A stretch of DNA of 64,000 nt from Crassaminicella profunda (lineage in GTDB: Bacteria; Bacillota; Clostridia; Peptostreptococcales; Thermotaleaceae), in NCBI RefSeq assembly GCF_019884785.1, contig NZ_CP082326.1, positions 4,333,355-4,397,354 of the forward strand, given 5' to 3'. Made by a program: the position numbers and the translations under genes. Below the pieces are notes generated by a model. That model ran no database searches. It was not told where the DNA came from and saw only the letters and a list, made by a program, of their open reading frames with translations. Below, piece after piece: positions 7,509-17,227 of the stretch; within the stretch, counting starts at the first letter, position 1; each line of letters opens with the position of its first letter.

Positions 7509-9929
7509 GTGAAATGTTATTTAAGTTATATGTTGAATATTTTATTTACGACAATATTAAGTATTTTGTTTATAAGATGTGAAAAAAAGTATTCTTTACT
7601 AAAGGCAAAAAAGAAGAATGAGGTGTTGATCCAATTAGATGAAAAGCATAGACATATCCCTTTAAAGAATGCTAGTTTATTATACAAAGAGTTATTTGAA
7701 GCCGTTTTTTATTATGATTTACAGGAAAAACAATTATACACGAATGATAACTTTTCCAAAATAGTAGGATATAGTATTGAAGAAATGAAAGAAATGAATC
7801 TTAGCAATATATTATGCCAAAAGGATATTTTAAGATTTGAAAAATTTATTGATGCAAATGAGCAGGAAGGATTACTTGAAGGAGTCTTCAATGTTGAAAG
7901 AAAAGATGGAGAAGTGAGCACCCTAGAAGTAACATCTTGGATGACGATTGTAGAAGAGAAAAAATATTTACAAGGAACGATTCGAGATATTACTGAAAAA
8001 TCAAAATTACAGGAGACCGTGTTAAAAACCAATGCCATGTTAGAAGCAGTTATGGGAATTGTTCATAATACTACTTTTTTAGTCATTGACAAAAATTATG
8101 AATATATAATGTTTACAAAATCTCATAAAGAAAGATTAAAAAAATGGTTTGGAATGGAAGTAGATCATGGAACAAATATAATAGAAGTATTAGAGCATAT
8201 AGACCAAAAGACTGCAGGGTATAATCAAGAAGCAATTATAAAGGAAAAAGAAAATATGGATAGAGCTCTTAAGGGAGAAAAATTTGATGATATGAAAGAA
8301 GTTCTAGTAGAAGGGTTTGAAAAGCAATATTATCATACAGAATATGGCCCTGTAAAAATGGAAGATGGAGAGATTATAGGTGCTGTTATATTTATGAGAA
8401 ATGCTACAAAAGAGGAAATGATTAAGGAAGAAATAATTAAAGCAAATAATAGTAAATCTAAATTTTTAGCCAATATGAGTCATGAAATTCGTACACCTAT
8501 GAATGGTATTATTGGATTTTCTGATTTGTTATTACAATCTGATTTAAATGAAAAACAGAGAAAATACATGAATGTAATCAATGATTCTGCACAGTCCCTT
8601 TTAAATATTATTAACGAGATATTAGATTTTTCAAAAATTGAATCAGGGAATATTGAAATTGTGAAAAAATCATTTTGTATAAAAGAATTAATAAGAGTGC
8701 TTATGGAAATTTTCCAACAAAAGGCGAAAGGAAAAGAGGTAGAATTAACCTATTCCATTAGTAGTCATGTACCAGATGTTATTTATACGGATATGATGAA
8801 AGTTCGTCAAGTATTGGTAAATCTTATTGATAATGCATTAAAGTTTACCGAAGAGGGATGGATTCATATGGATGTGAATATAAAGGAAGAAGAAAATAAG
8901 CATAAATTATATTTTTCTGTGAAAGATACAGGAGTTGGGATTCCTAAAGAGGAATTGCCTCATATATTTGATAGCTTTAAGCAGGCAAGTATAAATGAAA
9001 ATTACACCAGAAATAGTGTAGGAACAGGGTTAGGGCTTGCTATTTCTAAACAATTAGTAGAAGCTTTGGGAGGGAGTATATCAGCAAAAAGTGTATATAG
9101 GAAAGGAACAATTTTTAAAGTACAAATTCCTATAGATCCGGTTATTTTGAAAAAAGAAAAAACACATGAATGTAAAAAGAAAATGTCAAGCATCTCTCGA
9201 TATCCTAATATGAATATTTTAGTAGCAGAAGATAATATGATCAATCAATTACTTTTAGGAGAATTACTAAAAATTCATGGTATAAAATATACAATAGCCA
9301 ATAACGGACAAGAAGCAATAAATTTATTAGAAAAAGAAAAGATAGATTTAATTCTAATGGATGTTTCTATGCCTGTTATGGATGGTATTGAAGCTACGAA
9401 AATTATAAAAAGTAATAAAAAATATAAAAATATACCAGTTATTGCATTAACAGCCCATGCCCTTGTAGAAGAAAGAGAAAAACTCCTAAGGGAAGGAATG
9501 GATGCATATATATCTAAACCTATAGAGGAGAAGGCTTTATTAAGTATACTTGCTGAATATTCAGAAAAAATAAAAAATATGGATGTTTGCCCTTTTGTAA
9601 ATTTAGAATCTAAGTTACAAGGAGATAAAAAATTAGTAATGGATGTTTCACAAAAATTGATTGATTTATTCACAAAAGAAAGAAAAGTAAGATTATATGA
9701 ATTGGTGGACAAAAAGAAAGACGAAGAATTAAGAGAAGAAATTCATTACTTAAAGGGAGCGATACTAAACTTTCAAATTGATGAAATGAATAATGCTTTA
9801 AGTGATATCAATAAAGGAACGGAGAAAGATCGATTTGAAAGTATTGAAAGGTTATGGAAAGAAGTAAAAATATTTGAAAAGAATTTTTATGAATATAAAA
9901 AAATGATTTTGGGAAAAGTTTGTAAGTAA
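7509..9929 (+). CDS. Hybrid sensor histidine kinase (TM, PAS, PAS, HisKA, HATPase, receiver, Hpt)
   Basis: 806 residues from GTG 7509, which has GAGGAG about nine bases upstream; a TTG at 7458 lies before the T11 run and lacks a good site. One N-terminal membrane segment is followed by PAS (about 60-175, [12 protein letters not shown] onward) and a second PAS-like region (about 185-305). HisKA carries H325 in [14 protein letters not shown]. HATPase has intact [16 protein letters not shown] and GTGLGLAIS boxes. The receiver has D618 in LILMDVSMP and the lysine in ISKPI. The C-terminal 120 residues contain H746 in HYLKGA, matching the HxLKG active site of Hpt domains. All four phosphorelay stations are therefore in one chain. 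The output regulator is not identified. Confidence 0.88.
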   Translation: MKCYLSYMLNILFTTILSILFIRCEKKYSLLKAKKKNEVLIQLDEKHRHIPLKNASLLYKELFEAVFYYDLQEKQLYTNDNFSKIVGYSIEEMKEMNLSNILCQKDILRFEKFIDANEQEGLLEGVFNVERKDGEVSTLEVTSWMTIVEEKKYLQGTIRDITEKSKLQETVLKTNAMLEAVMGIVHNTTFLVIDKNYEYIMFTKSHKERLKKWFGMEVDHGTNIIEVLEHIDQKTAGYNQEAIIKEKENMDRALKGEKFDDMKEVLVEGFEKQYYHTEYGPVKMEDGEIIGAVIFMRNATKEEMIKEEIIKANNSKSKFLANMSHEIRTPMNGIIGFSDLLLQSDLNEKQRKYMNVINDSAQSLLNIINEILDFSKIESGNIEIVKKSFCIKELIRVLMEIFQQKAKGKEVELTYSISSHVPDVIYTDMMKVRQVLVNLIDNALKFTEEGWIHMDVNIKEEENKHKLYFSVKDTGVGIPKEELPHIFDSFKQASINENYTRNSVGTGLGLAISKQLVEALGGSISAKSVYRKGTIFKVQIPIDPVILKKEKTHECKKKMSSISRYPNMNILVAEDNMINQLLLGELLKIHGIKYTIANNGQEAINLLEKEKIDLILMDVSMPVMDGIEATKIIKSNKKYKNIPVIALTAHALVEEREKLLREGMDAYISKPIEEKALLSILAEYSEKIKNMDVCPFVNLESKLQGDKKLVMDVSQKLIDLFTKERKVRLYELVDKKKDEELREEIHYLKGAILNFQIDEMNNALSDINKGTEKDRFESIERLWKEVKIFEKNFYEYKKMILGKVCK

Positions 9930-9959
9930 GATAGTTATACTGTTTAATCAACATATAAA

Positions 9960-9998
9960 AAATAGGACAAGGAATTTTAGCCTTGTCCTATTTTTTTT
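9960..9998. terminator. Bidirectional terminator
   Basis: AATAGGACAAGG (9961-9972) pairs with CCTTGTCCTATT (9981-9992), flanked by A-rich and T8 tracts. It serves both the hybrid kinase and the convergent collagenase gene, whose stop codon it touches. Confidence 0.92.
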
Positions 9999-12900
9999 AA
10001 TGTGTAGATACATTCAATGTATAAGATGCATCTTTTCTATCAAATTTATAAACGGATAAGTAATATCTTCCAGGTTTTGCATCATAAGAACCGATTAATT
10101 TGTTACCAGATGGATTAGCATAAGCTACAAGCTTTTTTAAATTAGACTCATGATAAAGAACCCAGTTCATTCCTGTATTATTTGTTTTTGAAATGTTTAC
10201 ATTGATTTTTTTAGGAGCTGTAATATCAAAATAATATACCTCTTTATTTTTATGTCCATTAAGAGCGGCTGAAATATTATTGTTTAATGCAAATGCTTTT
10301 GCACCTTTGATTAATATTTTTTTATTAGGGTCAATTGAATCACTGTTTTTTTTATTTTCTTGTGTAGTAGCAGAACTTTTGATAGCACCATCTACATTGA
10401 TAGAGTAAGTATAACTTTCTCTATCAAAGCTATACACGTGTAAATAATATTTTCCAGGTGTAGCATCGAAAGAACCCTTTAATGTTATTCCTCTTGTACT
10501 TGGATTAGCAATTCTTTTTCTAGTACGAGGATCTTTGTAAACCGTCCAAGCTATTTTACCATTATCTTTGTTGGATACATTGATATTGACTTTCCCTGGA
10601 TTTTCTACATTCAATACAAATATATCATTCATATCCCTTTGATTTAAACGACCTAATACAGTTATATCAGAGGTGATGATATTATTTGCTTTTTTAGGAG
10701 AATCATTTGGTTCGAGTTCATTTTTAGCCGTTTTATTAGTAGATGTATTTGTTTGACTAGTTGTATCTTTACCTGTGTTTTGTGTAGGGTCAACTGTTGG
10801 TTCTTCTTTTTTCTCTTGCTCTTTTGAAGTATTTAATTTACCATCAATATCTATTGTATAAGCAGATTCTTTATGAGAATAATTATATACATGTAAATAA
10901 TATTTTCCAGGCTGTGCATCAAAAGAAGTTGTTAATGTTTTTGAAGAAGCTTTTGCACGAGTTACAGCATCTTTACTATTTGAATTATCATAAACGATAA
11001 AGTCAAGTCCTGCATTTCCATTGTTTTTTACTTTGATATTTACTTTGCTTGGTGATTCTACTTCAAAATAGAACATATCATTTTTATCTTGTCCATCTAA
11101 GCTGGCTAATACGGTTACACCAGGAATGATTTTACCATTAGCCTTTTCAAATGTATCATTATTTTCCTTCTCTTTCATGGATTTAGCAAATTCATCTGTT
11201 TTTGCATTGCCTACAGGACCATCTACAGCCGCTGGGTCTGTTACAATACCGTGAAATACCATATCATATACAAATTGATTATTAGCATTGACTCTACGGT
11301 TTACAAAGTAAGCAGTAAGCGTTTTGTATCCACTCCAAGATGCATTGTTGAATTGCTTTAATACATCATTTGTGTATTTGCTCATTGTTTTAAAATCTTC
11401 AGCTTCAGATTTTGCTACGTCTCCTGTATAAGTTCCTCTTAAAGCAAATGTATTAAAGTATTTTGATTTGTTGATTTTAACAGTAGCAGATGCAAGTTTT
11501 GCAGCAGATGCAATCGTTGCAAACTGCTCTGGAGCTTTTTTATAAGGATGATTGTCTAAATAAGTATCTGCTACTAATGGAACGGTTAGACTACTATATT
11601 GATCGGTTAAGTGTTTCATATGTTGTTTATAGCTTTGGTTAAGATTGCTGTTATGATCAATTGAAGCAATATATCTATCAAAGCTTGATACATCATTTGA
11701 TTTTACAGCATCACATAAGTTATCAAACATTGTCCAGTCTGAAGTGGACATATAATCAAAGAAAGCATATGCGAAGGTATAGAAAGTAAAACCACTATTA
11801 TAGCTAGCATGTACAGTTTGGTTTAATGAATATCTATCAGAATCTTTATATCTTAAGATATTTCCTACCATACTTCTTCTTGGTTGAACACCATTTGTAC
11901 GAGTAGAACCTGCGAAAAATTCAGCTTGTCCTTCATCAAACCAAGTTAATCTGTGTTTGTTATCATAAAAAGCTCCTCTACCCCACATACCTGGAACTAA
12001 ATAACGACCTTGAAGATAGTGGGTAAATTCATGACGGAATAACTCTTCTAAAGTATAGATACTTTCTTGTGGAGTTCTTTCATAAGTAAAGAAGGTACCG
12101 TCTCCTTCTATGTAAATACCACCATTATCAGTAGAGTATCCATATAGTACTGAATTCATCTTATACTCTGCTGGACTGTTATAAATAACAATTCTTAAAA
12201 TATCATCAGCGTTACCTGGTTCTAATGCATTGTCGCTACCAATCATTCTAAAGAATTGAGCTTTTACTTCTTTAGAGGCCCAGTAAAGTCTTTTGATTTT
12301 TTCTAAAGTAACCTGATCTCCTGCTTTGATAAGAACTTTGCCATTATCAAAAGAATAATTCTTTGGTAGATATTTGTTTTTTGCAGCTTCCTTAATAGCT
12401 TTTGTATCAATTGTATTTCCATTAGCATCTTTTCCACGATAAATGTAATCAATATTTTTTATAACTTCCATATAGGGTTCACTCAATTTTGGATAAATAT
12501 TCAAAGATTCTACAAGGAATTTGATACCTTTTTTTGAATCTGTATGGAATCTACCTACTCTAGCCATACTCCAGATAGCATTATTTACTAACCAGGTATT
12601 ATCATTATTGATATTTTTGATTCTTCCTATTTTTTCTATTTCAGCAATGTAGTTATCGATTCTTCCATAAAAAGGTGTGTTTTTAGGATCTCTAACATCA
12701 CGAAGATATTCAGAAGTATCATACTCAATACCTTGAAGGATATCATAGATAGCGGATCCTTTTGAACGCTCTTTGATGTATGCATCAAAATTGTCATTGT
12801 ATTGCTTTAAAATAGGGGTAGCTTTGTTGATGATTTCTGTATTACAAGAAGCATTTGAAACAAGTTTACCTATAGCTCCTACAACTTCATCTTGTGTTTG

Positions 12901-13491
12901 TGTTCCCAATTTATAATTAGGATTATTCATAGTAGCTAGAATAGCTGGGATACATTGATCATGTACTTTTCTATCGTTTAGTTGTTTTAATTCTTTATTA
13001 TAAAAGCCAGTATAAAATCCACCTCTTAAAATCTCTACAAGAGTTGGAATTCCCATATCATCTTTTGTAGTAAATTGACTTCCTCTTTGAGCTAAAGCAT
13101 CAATAACTGCTTGTAGACGATTCTGATCTGAATAAAATCTTTGAGCACCATCTGTGTATTGAAATAAATCTTTTATGTCATTCCATTTTATTTTTACCAC
13201 AGTATTGATCATATTATCATAGCTCATATTGCTCAATTCATTTAGAGTATATTTCCCAGAAGATTTTTTCTTAGTTTGCTGTAAAGGTTGAGGTAATGTT
13301 TTTGAGTTTTCTAAAGATGACTTATCAGATGCTGTATCTACAGGACCTGATAAATTTTGAATTTGAATAGAAATATTTTTTTGTTGCTTCTCAACATTTT
13401 GAGAAAGGGCAAACCCTAGTGTCATGGTATTCAACGTAAGTGTTGCGCCAAGAAAAACAGTGCACGCTAATTTTTTTAATGAAAAATTCAT
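9997..13491 (-). CDS. colA: Secreted M9 collagenase (ColA/ColH type) with three C-terminal PPC-type domains
   Basis: 1164 residues. A signal peptide (1-29, cleavage probably after GFA) is followed by an M9N activator region of TPR/HEAT-like helices (about 80-370) and the M9 peptidase. The zinc site is HEFTH at 487-491 with the gluzincin third ligand E520 in WFDEGQAEF; the 33-residue gap is one more than the spacing I recall for C. histolyticum ColG. The enzyme degrades native collagen outside the cell. After the helper subdomain, three repeats follow at about 785-880, 915-1025 and 1070-1162. Each ends in PGKYYLHVY or PGRYYLSVY and resembles PPC/collagen-binding beta-sandwich domains. No clear PKD-like domain is seen. 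AAAGGAGG sets the start. The leader carries the repeated RNA element described at 13581. Confidence 0.95.
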   Translation of the reverse strand: MNFSLKKLACTVFLGATLTLNTMTLGFALSQNVEKQQKNISIQIQNLSGPVDTASDKSSLENSKTLPQPLQQTKKKSSGKYTLNELSNMSYDNMINTVVKIKWNDIKDLFQYTDGAQRFYSDQNRLQAVIDALAQRGSQFTTKDDMGIPTLVEILRGGFYTGFYNKELKQLNDRKVHDQCIPAILATMNNPNYKLGTQTQDEVVGAIGKLVSNASCNTEIINKATPILKQYNDNFDAYIKERSKGSAIYDILQGIEYDTSEYLRDVRDPKNTPFYGRIDNYIAEIEKIGRIKNINNDNTWLVNNAIWSMARVGRFHTDSKKGIKFLVESLNIYPKLSEPYMEVIKNIDYIYRGKDANGNTIDTKAIKEAAKNKYLPKNYSFDNGKVLIKAGDQVTLEKIKRLYWASKEVKAQFFRMIGSDNALEPGNADDILRIVIYNSPAEYKMNSVLYGYSTDNGGIYIEGDGTFFTYERTPQESIYTLEELFRHEFTHYLQGRYLVPGMWGRGAFYDNKHRLTWFDEGQAEFFAGSTRTNGVQPRRSMVGNILRYKDSDRYSLNQTVHASYNSGFTFYTFAYAFFDYMSTSDWTMFDNLCDAVKSNDVSSFDRYIASIDHNSNLNQSYKQHMKHLTDQYSSLTVPLVADTYLDNHPYKKAPEQFATIASAAKLASATVKINKSKYFNTFALRGTYTGDVAKSEAEDFKTMSKYTNDVLKQFNNASWSGYKTLTAYFVNRRVNANNQFVYDMVFHGIVTDPAAVDGPVGNAKTDEFAKSMKEKENNDTFEKANGKIIPGVTVLASLDGQDKNDMFYFEVESPSKVNIKVKNNGNAGLDFIVYDNSNSKDAVTRAKASSKTLTTSFDAQPGKYYLHVYNYSHKESAYTIDIDGKLNTSKEQEKKEEPTVDPTQNTGKDTTSQTNTSTNKTAKNELEPNDSPKKANNIITSDITVLGRLNQRDMNDIFVLNVENPGKVNINVSNKDNGKIAWTVYKDPRTRKRIANPSTRGITLKGSFDATPGKYYLHVYSFDRESYTYSINVDGAIKSSATTQENKKNSDSIDPNKKILIKGAKAFALNNNISAALNGHKNKEVYYFDITAPKKINVNISKTNNTGMNWVLYHESNLKKLVAYANPSGNKLIGSYDAKPGRYYLSVYKFDRKDASYTLNVSTH

Positions 13492-13580
13492 TATAAAAAT
13501 GACCTCCTTTTTAATTTTAATGATAAAAGTTTTTTACTAATAAAGTTAAATTAATTAAACCTCCTTTCGACATCGTAAAA

Positions 13581-13700
13581 ATAAAAAACCAGCATAAGAA
13601 ACTACTATAAAATGTTCTATGCAGAACACTTTATAGTGGTTTTTATGCTGGGTTATCGCAAGCTAAATAATATACATTATTTTCTGTTGATCATACCAAA
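13581..13700 (-). promoter_or_regulatory. Repeated leader RNA element, copy B (collagenase leader)
   Basis: On the minus strand: constant block TGGTATGATCAACAGA (13698-13683); a 7-bp hairpin AAATAAT-GTAT-ATTATTT (13682-13665); the constant block TAGCTTGCGATAACCCAG; then a very long hairpin whose base is CCAGCATAA with TTATGCTGG, and a T-rich tail ending near 13581. Copies A (13976) and C (27970) share both constant blocks. The collagenase ATG lies about 90 bases downstream. The final hairpin looks like a Rho-independent terminator, so the element may control read-through into colA. Not recognised as a known riboswitch class. Confidence 0.7.
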
Positions 13701-13872
13701 GATTATTAAATTTTATAAATGCTAGCGAATATTTATGAGTATGTGAATACATTGGGATTATACAATAATATTTTCCAAAATTCAACAAAAATTTATGAAT
13801 TACTATAAATATTTGGATAAAAGTGAGCAATTTCATTTGTTTTATTTCAAAAAAGATATTTTTCGAAAAATG

Positions 13873-13900
13873 TTGACAAAATACTATAATATGGTAAAAT
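13873..13900 (+). promoter_or_regulatory. Candidate promoter upstream of the pilus operon leader
   Basis: TTGACA (13873-13878), 16 bp, TAAAAT (13895-13900). Transcription from here would include the whole of leader element A. An alternative is the extended -10 TGGTATGAT at 13978-13986, which lies inside the element. Confidence 0.5.
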
Positions 13901-13975
13901 TGTACTAGCAAAATTACATATAATGACAAACTAACAAAAAACATTTTCTCAAATAAAAAGAATTACTGCATATAT

Positions 13976-14098
13976 TCTGGTATGATCAATAGAAAACAAG
14001 GTTTTGTTTAGCTAAAGATAAGCCAGCATGAGTAGTTGTAGTATTGTACCCATTTTGAAGTGGGCTACAATGTGACAGCTATTTATGCTGGTTTTTTG
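13976..14098 (+). promoter_or_regulatory. Repeated leader RNA element, copy A (pilus operon leader)
   Basis: Constant block TGGTATGATCAATAGA from 13978; a 6-bp hairpin AAACAA-GGTT-TTGTTT (13994-14009); the constant block TAGCTAAAGATAAGCCAG (14009-14026); a long branched hairpin closed by CCAGCAT/ATGCTGG (14023-14091); then T6. The ribosome binding site of the first pilus gene follows 22 bases later. The region between 13700 and 13976 otherwise shows only AT-rich sequence and the promoter at 13873. Confidence 0.72.
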
Positions 14099-14136
14099 AT
14101 TCCGAAAAAATAAAAATATAAGGAGGTTGAATAAAA

Positions 14137-15495
14137 ATGTCAGGAAGGAATTTTAAAACTTCATTGAATGGTTTTAATAAAAAAGATGTAAATGACTATA
14201 TCGATATGCTTATAGCAGAAGCAGAATTAAAGCAAAAGGAAAATGAAGGAGAACTATTAAATTTAAAAAAGCTTAACAAAGAAATAAGGATGAAAGCTGA
14301 AAACGAAATAAAAAGCAAGGAAGAAATGTTACAAGAAGCAAAGAGACAATTTGATGAGATGAGAAATGGTGTTGAATCCCAATTAAGACAAAAGGATAGT
14401 GAACTAGAAAATATCAGAAGAACAGGAATGGATGTAAGAGAAAGAGCAGAAAGAGAAATTAAAGTAAAAGAAGAAGCTTTAAGGGAAATAAAGCAAAAAT
14501 ATGAAGAAATGAAAAATAGTTTCGAGTTACAGATGAGACAAAAAGATGGTGATTTAGAAAACATCAGAAGAACAGGAATGGATGTAAGAGAAAGAGCAGA
14601 AAGAGAAATAAAAGTAAAAGAAGAAGCCTTAAGGGAAATAAAGCAGAAATATGAAGAACTGAAAAATAGCTTTGATGCTCAACTAAGACAAAAGGATCAT
14701 GAACTAGAGAATATCAGAAGAACAGGAATGGATATAAGAGAAAGAGCAGAAAAAGAAATACAAGTAAAAGAAGAAACCTTAAGAGAAACAAAACAGAAGT
14801 ATGAATCAATGAAGCTTGATTTTGAACAACAGTTACGACAAAAAGATATGGAAATTGAGCATCTAAAAAGTCTTAAGACAGATATGAATCATCAAAGGGA
14901 GATTATATTAGAAGAAGTTCAAAAGCAGTATGAAGAAAAATTAAAAGTAACAGAAAAAGAATATGAAGAACAAAAAAATCAAATGGAATCCCAAATAAAT
15001 CAGCAAGAACAAGAAATTACTGGTTTAAAGGAATACCGTATAGAGGTACAAAAAAGAACAGAACTTCAATTAGAAAAACAAAAAAATATATATGACGAAT
15101 TAAAAACTACAACACAAAAGGAATTAAAAGAAAGAGACGATGAAATTTTCTTATTGAAAAATATGAATCAGAAATTAAGTACCCAATACGATGAGATATT
15201 ACAAGAGATGGACAAAATCGAAAAGGATCGTACTCAAATAGCAAACGTATTGATTTCAGCACAGGAAAAATCAGAGCACATTATTGAGACAGCAAAAATC
15301 CAAGCATATCATGAGAAAAGAAAAATAGAAAAAGAGATAGAAAAAGAAGAGAAAAGATTAAAAGAGATTAAAGCAGAAATCAAAGGGTTAAGAAGTGAGA
15401 TGATAGGTGTATTAAATGGGTATCAAAAGCAATTAAGTGGTTTAGTAGAGGAAGAAGTAAACTTAGATGTTCCAAAAAAGAGCGTGTATAAATAA
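14137..15495 (+). CDS. DivIVA-like coiled-coil protein at the head of the type IV pilus operon
   Basis: 452 residues. The first 35 residues (FKTSLNGFNKKDVNDYIDML) match the DivIVA N-terminal fold, which binds negatively curved membrane at poles and septa. The rest is almost continuous charged coiled coil. Residues 69-218 are three perfect-register 50-residue repeats (ENIRRTGMDVRERAEREIKV in the best copies), preceded by a half repeat and followed by a decayed one. No membrane segment or cysteine motif is present. AAGGAGG sets the start. It is the first gene after leader element A and lies 40 bp before pilB, so a role as polar landmark or scaffold for pilus machinery is an inference from position. 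It is not a standard pilus gene; cell-division DivIVA proteins are usually about half this length. Confidence 0.75.
   Translation: MSGRNFKTSLNGFNKKDVNDYIDMLIAEAELKQKENEGELLNLKKLNKEIRMKAENEIKSKEEMLQEAKRQFDEMRNGVESQLRQKDSELENIRRTGMDVRERAEREIKVKEEALREIKQKYEEMKNSFELQMRQKDGDLENIRRTGMDVRERAEREIKVKEEALREIKQKYEELKNSFDAQLRQKDHELENIRRTGMDIRERAEKEIQVKEETLRETKQKYESMKLDFEQQLRQKDMEIEHLKSLKTDMNHQREIILEEVQKQYEEKLKVTEKEYEEQKNQMESQINQQEQEITGLKEYRIEVQKRTELQLEKQKNIYDELKTTTQKELKERDDEIFLLKNMNQKLSTQYDEILQEMDKIEKDRTQIANVLISAQEKSEHIIETAKIQAYHEKRKIEKEIEKEEKRLKEIKAEIKGLRSEMIGVLNGYQKQLSGLVEEEVNLDVPKKSVYK
14341..14790 (+). repeat. Three tandem 150-bp coding repeats in the DivIVA-like gene
   Basis: Units at 14341-14490, 14491-14640 and 14641-14790 encode 50-residue repeats with no change in length. 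Nucleotide identity is highest between units one and two around the RRTGMDVRERAEREIKV segment, suggesting recent duplication or gene conversion. Confidence 0.9.
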
Positions 15496-15535
15496 GCTTT
15501 AAGAGAAAGGGGATACCGGTCTTATCGGGATTGAT

Positions 15536-17227
15536 GTGTTTGAATGGGAAAGCAGTATTCGACAAAGATTAGGAGAATTATTAATTCAAAAAGGCAAGTT
15601 ATCTAAAGAAGAACTAGATGAAGCCTTGTATATTCAGGTAAGAGAAGGAAAAAAAATTGGACAGATTTTGGTTGAAAAACAGTATGTTACAGTAGAAGAC
15701 ATTTTAGATGCCTTATCTATACAATTAAATATTGAAAAGGTGAATTTATCACAAGTTCAAATTTCAGATAAAATTTTAAAAAATATTCCCATAGAAATCG
15801 CACAGAAATATGATTTGATTCCTTTTGATGAGCAGGATGGAAGTATTTATGTTGCCATGAGTGATCCAGATAATTTATTAGCTGTTGACGATGTACGATT
15901 AATTACTGGAAAAAATGTAAAAAAGTTTATTGCTAGTGGAAATGACATAAAATCTGCTATTGAAAGGTCTTATAAAAAGATATCGGGAGATCAAGCTTTA
16001 GAGGATCTCAAAAAAGAATATGGGATAGATATAGGAAAAGAAGAAGTAGTAGTCTCTAATGCTGAAGTAGACAATGCACCTGCTGTACGACTTGCCAATT
16101 CAATACTCAGTCAAGCCATTGAAATGAAAGCTAGTGATATTCATATAGAACCCTTTGAAGAGGAAGTTTTGGTACGTTATCGAATTGATGGAGCTTTGAT
16201 GGAACATATGGTTCTTCCCCAAAGCATTTATGATGCAGTTTCTACAAGATTTAAAATTATAGGTAGTATGGATATTGCAGAAAAGAGAATTCCTCAAGAC
16301 GGAAGGATTGCTATGGAGTTTAATGGCAAGGATTATGATTTTCGTGTATCTTCTTTGCCAACGGTTTATGGAGAAAAAATCGTTATGAGGATATTAGATA
16401 AGAATGCTGCACTGGTTGAAAGAGCAAAATTAGGATTTACAGATTATGAAAATAAATTGATCAGTAGAATATTAAAAATGCCAAATGGTATTTTACTCGT
16501 AACAGGACCTACAGGAAGTGGTAAAACCACTACCCTTTATTCATTCTTAAGTGAGATGAATACACCAGATAAAAATATTATCACCATTGAAGATCCTGTA
16601 GAATATATGCTCAACCGTATCAATCAAGTACAAGTAAATAGTAAAGCAGGACTTACCTTTGCAGCAGGTCTTAGGAGTATGTTAAGACAAGACCCGGACG
16701 TTATCATGCTTGGAGAGATTCGTGATGAGGAAACAGCACAGATTGCAGTAAGAGCATCTATTACAGGTCACTTTGTATTATCAACTCTTCATACAAATGA
16801 TGCACCTAGCTCTATTACAAGACTTATTGATATGGGGATTGAATCTTATTTAGCAGCAGATGCAGTAGTTGGAATCATTGCCCAAAGACTAGTCAGAAGA
16901 CTTTGTCCTCATTGTAAGGAAAGCTATACTCCTGATGAAGGAGAAAAAGAATTATTAAAAGAATACGGTGTATCCACCCTGTATAGAGCAAAAGGTTGTA
17001 AAGAATGTAACGATACAGGCTATGCAGGCCGAAGAGGGATTCATGAAGTATTGATGATGGATATAGATTTAAGAAATGCCATAGAAACAGGAAAAACCAG
17101 CGATGAAATAAGAGAAATCGCCATTCGAGGAGGGATGATGACCCTCTTTGAAAATTGTAAAACACTTGTTTTGGAAGGAGAGACAACTACGAATGAATTG
17201 GTCAAGACCGTACACGGAAAGGATTGA
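15536..17227 (+). CDS. pilB: Type IV pilus extension ATPase PilB
   Basis: 563 residues. An N-terminal MshEN-like domain (about 5-145, with RLGELLIQKGKLSKEELDEA) leads to a GspE/PilB secretion ATPase: Walker A GPTGSGKTTTLY, Walker B region MLGEIRDEETAQIA, His box STLHTND, and the four-cysteine zinc motif CPHC...CKEC near residues 460-490. PilB hydrolyses ATP on the cytoplasmic face to drive pilin polymerisation through PilC; some clostridial MshEN domains bind c-di-GMP. The start is uncertain: GTG at 15536 has only a weak GGGA nearby, a better AGAAAGGGGA lies 24-34 bases upstream, and an in-frame stop at 15500 limits any extension to 11 codons. Confidence 0.95.
   Translation: MFEWESSIRQRLGELLIQKGKLSKEELDEALYIQVREGKKIGQILVEKQYVTVEDILDALSIQLNIEKVNLSQVQISDKILKNIPIEIAQKYDLIPFDEQDGSIYVAMSDPDNLLAVDDVRLITGKNVKKFIASGNDIKSAIERSYKKISGDQALEDLKKEYGIDIGKEEVVVSNAEVDNAPAVRLANSILSQAIEMKASDIHIEPFEEEVLVRYRIDGALMEHMVLPQSIYDAVSTRFKIIGSMDIAEKRIPQDGRIAMEFNGKDYDFRVSSLPTVYGEKIVMRILDKNAALVERAKLGFTDYENKLISRILKMPNGILLVTGPTGSGKTTTLYSFLSEMNTPDKNIITIEDPVEYMLNRINQVQVNSKAGLTFAAGLRSMLRQDPDVIMLGEIRDEETAQIAVRASITGHFVLSTLHTNDAPSSITRLIDMGIESYLAADAVVGIIAQRLVRRLCPHCKESYTPDEGEKELLKEYGVSTLYRAKGCKECNDTGYAGRRGIHEVLMMDIDLRNAIETGKTSDEIREIAIRGGMMTLFENCKTLVLEGETTTNELVKTVHGKD

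Noticed and set aside
13663-13944. 93-codon minus-strand open frame between colA and the pilus operon
   Set aside because: It overlaps leader element B and the upstream promoter region; composition is that of AT-rich non-coding DNA and it lacks a ribosome binding site.
13581-14098. Leader elements A and B as GEMM-I or class II c-di-GMP riboswitches
   Set aside because: The conserved GEMM core (GCAAA, the tetraloop-receptor arms) and the class II pseudoknot segments are absent; the shared blocks do not fit either consensus. The functional context is still compatible with c-di-GMP control by another route.
14341-14790. 150-bp repeats as mobile or satellite DNA
   Set aside because: They are in-frame coiled-coil repeats of one gene with no flanking direct repeats or transposase.
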